NCBI RefSeq assembly: GCF_051535235.1
Contig: NZ_JBPPLZ010000003.1
Location: forward strand, 186,001 to 250,000
DNA: 64,000 bases
Direction: 5' to 3'
DNA from: Nitrobacter sp051535235
GTDB lineage: Bacteria; Pseudomonadota; Alphaproteobacteria; Rhizobiales; Xanthobacteraceae
The notes under the pieces are model-generated. The model saw only the letters and a list, made by a program, of their open reading frames with translations. It was not told where the DNA came from and searched no databases. Positions 62,363 to 64,000 of this stretch are shown here, piece by piece; positions within the stretch are counted from its first letter, which is position 1; the number at the start of each line of letters is the position of its first letter. A program made the translations under genes and the position numbers.

Positions 62363-63118
62363 ATGGCATTGCTCGAAGTCCGGAATTTGCACGTTCGCGT
62401 CGAGGACCGCGAGATCCTTCATGGCCTCGATCTCACGGTGAATCAGGGGGAGGTTCACGCCATCATGGGGCCGAACGGCTCCGGAAAATCGACGCTCTCC
62501 CACGTCATCGCCGGCAAGCCCGGTTATGAGGTGACCGGCGGCGAAATCCTGTTCAAGGGCGAGGACCTTCTGGAAATGGCGCCCGACGAGCGCGCCGCGA
62601 AGGGCGTGTTCCTGGCGTTCCAGTATCCGGTGGAAATTCCCGGCGTTGCCACCATGACGTTCCTGCGCACCGCGCTCAACGCGCAGCGCAAGGCGCGCGG
62701 CGAGAGCGAATATTCGACGCCGAATTTCCTGAAGAAGGTGCGTGAGGTCGCGGCCTCGCTGAATATTCCGCAGGACATGCTGCGCCGTGGCATCAATGTC
62801 GGCTTTTCCGGCGGCGAGAAGAAGCGCAACGAAGTGTTGCAGATGGCGCTGTTCGAGCCGAGCCTTTGCATTCTCGACGAAATGGATTCCGGCCTCGACA
62901 TCGACGCGCTACGCATTGCGGCGGACGGCGTCAACGCACTGCGCAACAGCGAGCGCGCAATGGTTGTCATCACGCACTACCAGCGGCTGCTCAACTACAT
63001 CGTCCCGGACTTCGTTCACGTCATGTCGAGTGGCCGCGTCGTGAAGAGCGGCGGCAAGGAACTGGCGCTGGAGCTCGAAGCATCCGGCTACGCCCAGTTC
63101 GAAGAAAAAGCAGCCTGA
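62363..63118 (+). CDS. sufC: Fe-S cluster assembly ATPase SufC
   Basis: ABC-type ATPase without membrane partner. Walker A GPNGSGKST (36-44); SufC-specific signature FSGGEKKRNEVLQMALFEPS; Walker B LCILDEMDSGLD. LAFQYPVEIPGV and YEVTGGEILFKGEDLL are conserved. 251 residues. ATP hydrolysis drives reshaping of SufB-SufD. The sufB-sufC gap of 102 bp shows no obvious terminator; sufD starts 8 bp after the stop. Confidence 0.97.
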   Translation: MALLEVRNLHVRVEDREILHGLDLTVNQGEVHAIMGPNGSGKSTLSHVIAGKPGYEVTGGEILFKGEDLLEMAPDERAAKGVFLAFQYPVEIPGVATMTFLRTALNAQRKARGESEYSTPNFLKKVREVAASLNIPQDMLRRGINVGFSGGEKKRNEVLQMALFEPSLCILDEMDSGLDIDALRIAADGVNALRNSERAMVVITHYQRLLNYIVPDFVHVMSSGRVVKSGGKELALELEASGYAQFEEKAA

Positions 63119-63126
63119 GCGCCATC

Positions 63127-64000
63127 ATGAACGTTGCATTGGTCAAGCCCACGATCGACCACGCCGCCAGCGATGTTTTCGCGGCTGCGCGGGGCCGTCT
63201 TCCGGGCAAGGGTCCCGTTGCCGAGGTGCGCGAGGCTGCCTTTGCGGAGTTCGCGCAGCGCGGGCTTCCGCATCGTCGGATCGAGGAATGGAAATACACC
63301 GACCTGCGGGTGCTGCTGCGCGAAGTCGTGCCGCTTGCCGCGCGCCCCGATGCCGATGCGCTGAAGCGCGCGTCCGAGGCGCTCGCTCAGATCGAGGTGA
63401 AGGGCGGCTGCAGGCTCGTGCTGGTCGATGGCGCGTTCGCGCCGGAACTCTCCGATCTCGGCGCGCTGAAAAAGGGCGTCGATGTCCGCACGCTTCACGA
63501 CATGCTGGAGAGCGCCGACAACGCGACGCGCGCGGATCTGTTGCGCACCAATGCCACCACGGACGTGATGGTGTCGCTCAATGCCGCGATGGCGACCGAC
63601 GGCGTCGTCGTCGGCGTTGCGGATGGCGTCGTGCTGACGAAGCCGCTGCACATCGTTCATGTCGCGACGCAGTCGTCCGCGTCCTCGTTCACGCGTTCGC
63701 TGCTGCAAGTGGCAAAGGGCGCGCGGGTCACGCTGGTGGAAAGCTTTGTCGCAGCGAACGGCGCGCAGGGCTATCAGGTGAACGATGCCGTGGTGTTGTG
63801 GGCGGGCGAGGGCGCCGTTGTCCAGCACGTCCGTCTCGTCGAAGACGCGCGCGACGCCAGCAACATCTCGACCGCAATCGTGACCCTCAACGGCAGGACG
63901 CAGTACAATACATTCAGCCTGACGACCGGTTCGGTGCTTAGCCGCTATCAGGCGTTCGTCCGCTTCGGCGGCGAGGGAGCGAATGCGTCGATCAACGGCG
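63127..64000 (+). CDS. sufD: Fe-S cluster assembly protein SufD, 3' end outside the window
   Basis: 291 codons visible from the ATG at 63127, continuing past the window edge. FAEFAQRGLPHRRIEEWKYT is the SufD opening; NATTDVMVSLNAAMATDGVV and SRYQAFVRFGGEGANASING belong to the beta-helix core. SufD pairs with SufB for cluster assembly and iron delivery. It lies 8 bp from sufC, clearly in the same operon; the sufS and sufA genes expected after it are not visible. Confidence 0.94.
   Translation, partial: MNVALVKPTIDHAASDVFAAARGRLPGKGPVAEVREAAFAEFAQRGLPHRRIEEWKYTDLRVLLREVVPLAARPDADALKRASEALAQIEVKGGCRLVLVDGAFAPELSDLGALKKGVDVRTLHDMLESADNATRADLLRTNATTDVMVSLNAAMATDGVVVGVADGVVLTKPLHIVHVATQSSASSFTRSLLQVAKGARVTLVESFVAANGAQGYQVNDAVVLWAGEGAVVQHVRLVEDARDASNISTAIVTLNGRTQYNTFSLTTGSVLSRYQAFVRFGGEGANASING

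Overview
The window is chromosomal DNA from an alphaproteobacterium of the order Hyphomicrobiales. The best match is the Bradyrhizobiaceae/Nitrobacteraceae group (Nitrobacter, Bradyrhizobium, Rhodopseudomonas, Afipia). This rests on the high G+C, the gene order rpsF-rpsR-DUF2232-rplI, the fabD/fabG/acpP/fabF-mltG-yicC-gmk and rsmA-pdxA-surA-lptD-lptG-lptF runs, a phasin gene, and small proteins (DUF1489, DUF3253) typical of the group. Genus is inference. The region is mostly core genome: I see no phage, plasmid, CRISPR array, rRNA or tRNA gene.

Layout. 1-13 kb: topA (partial, minus strand), two tandem secreted polysaccharide deacetylases, an orphan HTH regulator, an aldo/keto reductase, a YdcF-like membrane protein, a DUF3253 protein, a glutathione transferase, several small conserved genes, panC, and a VWA protein beside a membrane-anchored J-domain protein. 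13-18 kb: a SPOR-tailed D,D-carboxypeptidase, a phasin with PhaR-like operators, and a Tad-type VWA pilus protein with cysteine-rich repeats. 18-24 kb: clpS-clpA (N-degron proteolysis), then the ribosomal cluster rpsF-rpsR-DUF2232-rplI on the minus strand.

24-32 kb: fatty-acid synthesis (fabD, fabG, acpP, fabF), then mltG, yicC and gmk. 32-44 kb: a minus-strand outer-membrane biogenesis block (rsmA, pdxA, SurA-like chaperone, lptD, lptG, lptF) and divergent pepA-holC. 44-50 kb: a lipoprotein, a glycosyltransferase plus polytopic membrane protein that look compositionally different, an ABC-F ATPase and a small NepR-like protein. 50-60 kb: an M23 peptidase, a peroxiredoxin, a very large AsmA-like protein, tyrS, anmK and a hydrolase. 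59.5-64 kb: the start of the suf operon (cysteine desulfurase, sufB, sufC, partial sufD).

The main unifying theme is the cell envelope: peptidoglycan synthesis, trimming and recycling (D,D-carboxypeptidase, MltG, M23 peptidase, AnmK, YdcF-like), LPS export (LptD/F/G) and outer-membrane chaperoning. The most unusual non-gene feature is a dispersed element of about 103 bp with TAGAGC inverted ends. In three places (rpsR, gmk, tyrS) its end supplies the TAG stop codon of the neighbouring gene.
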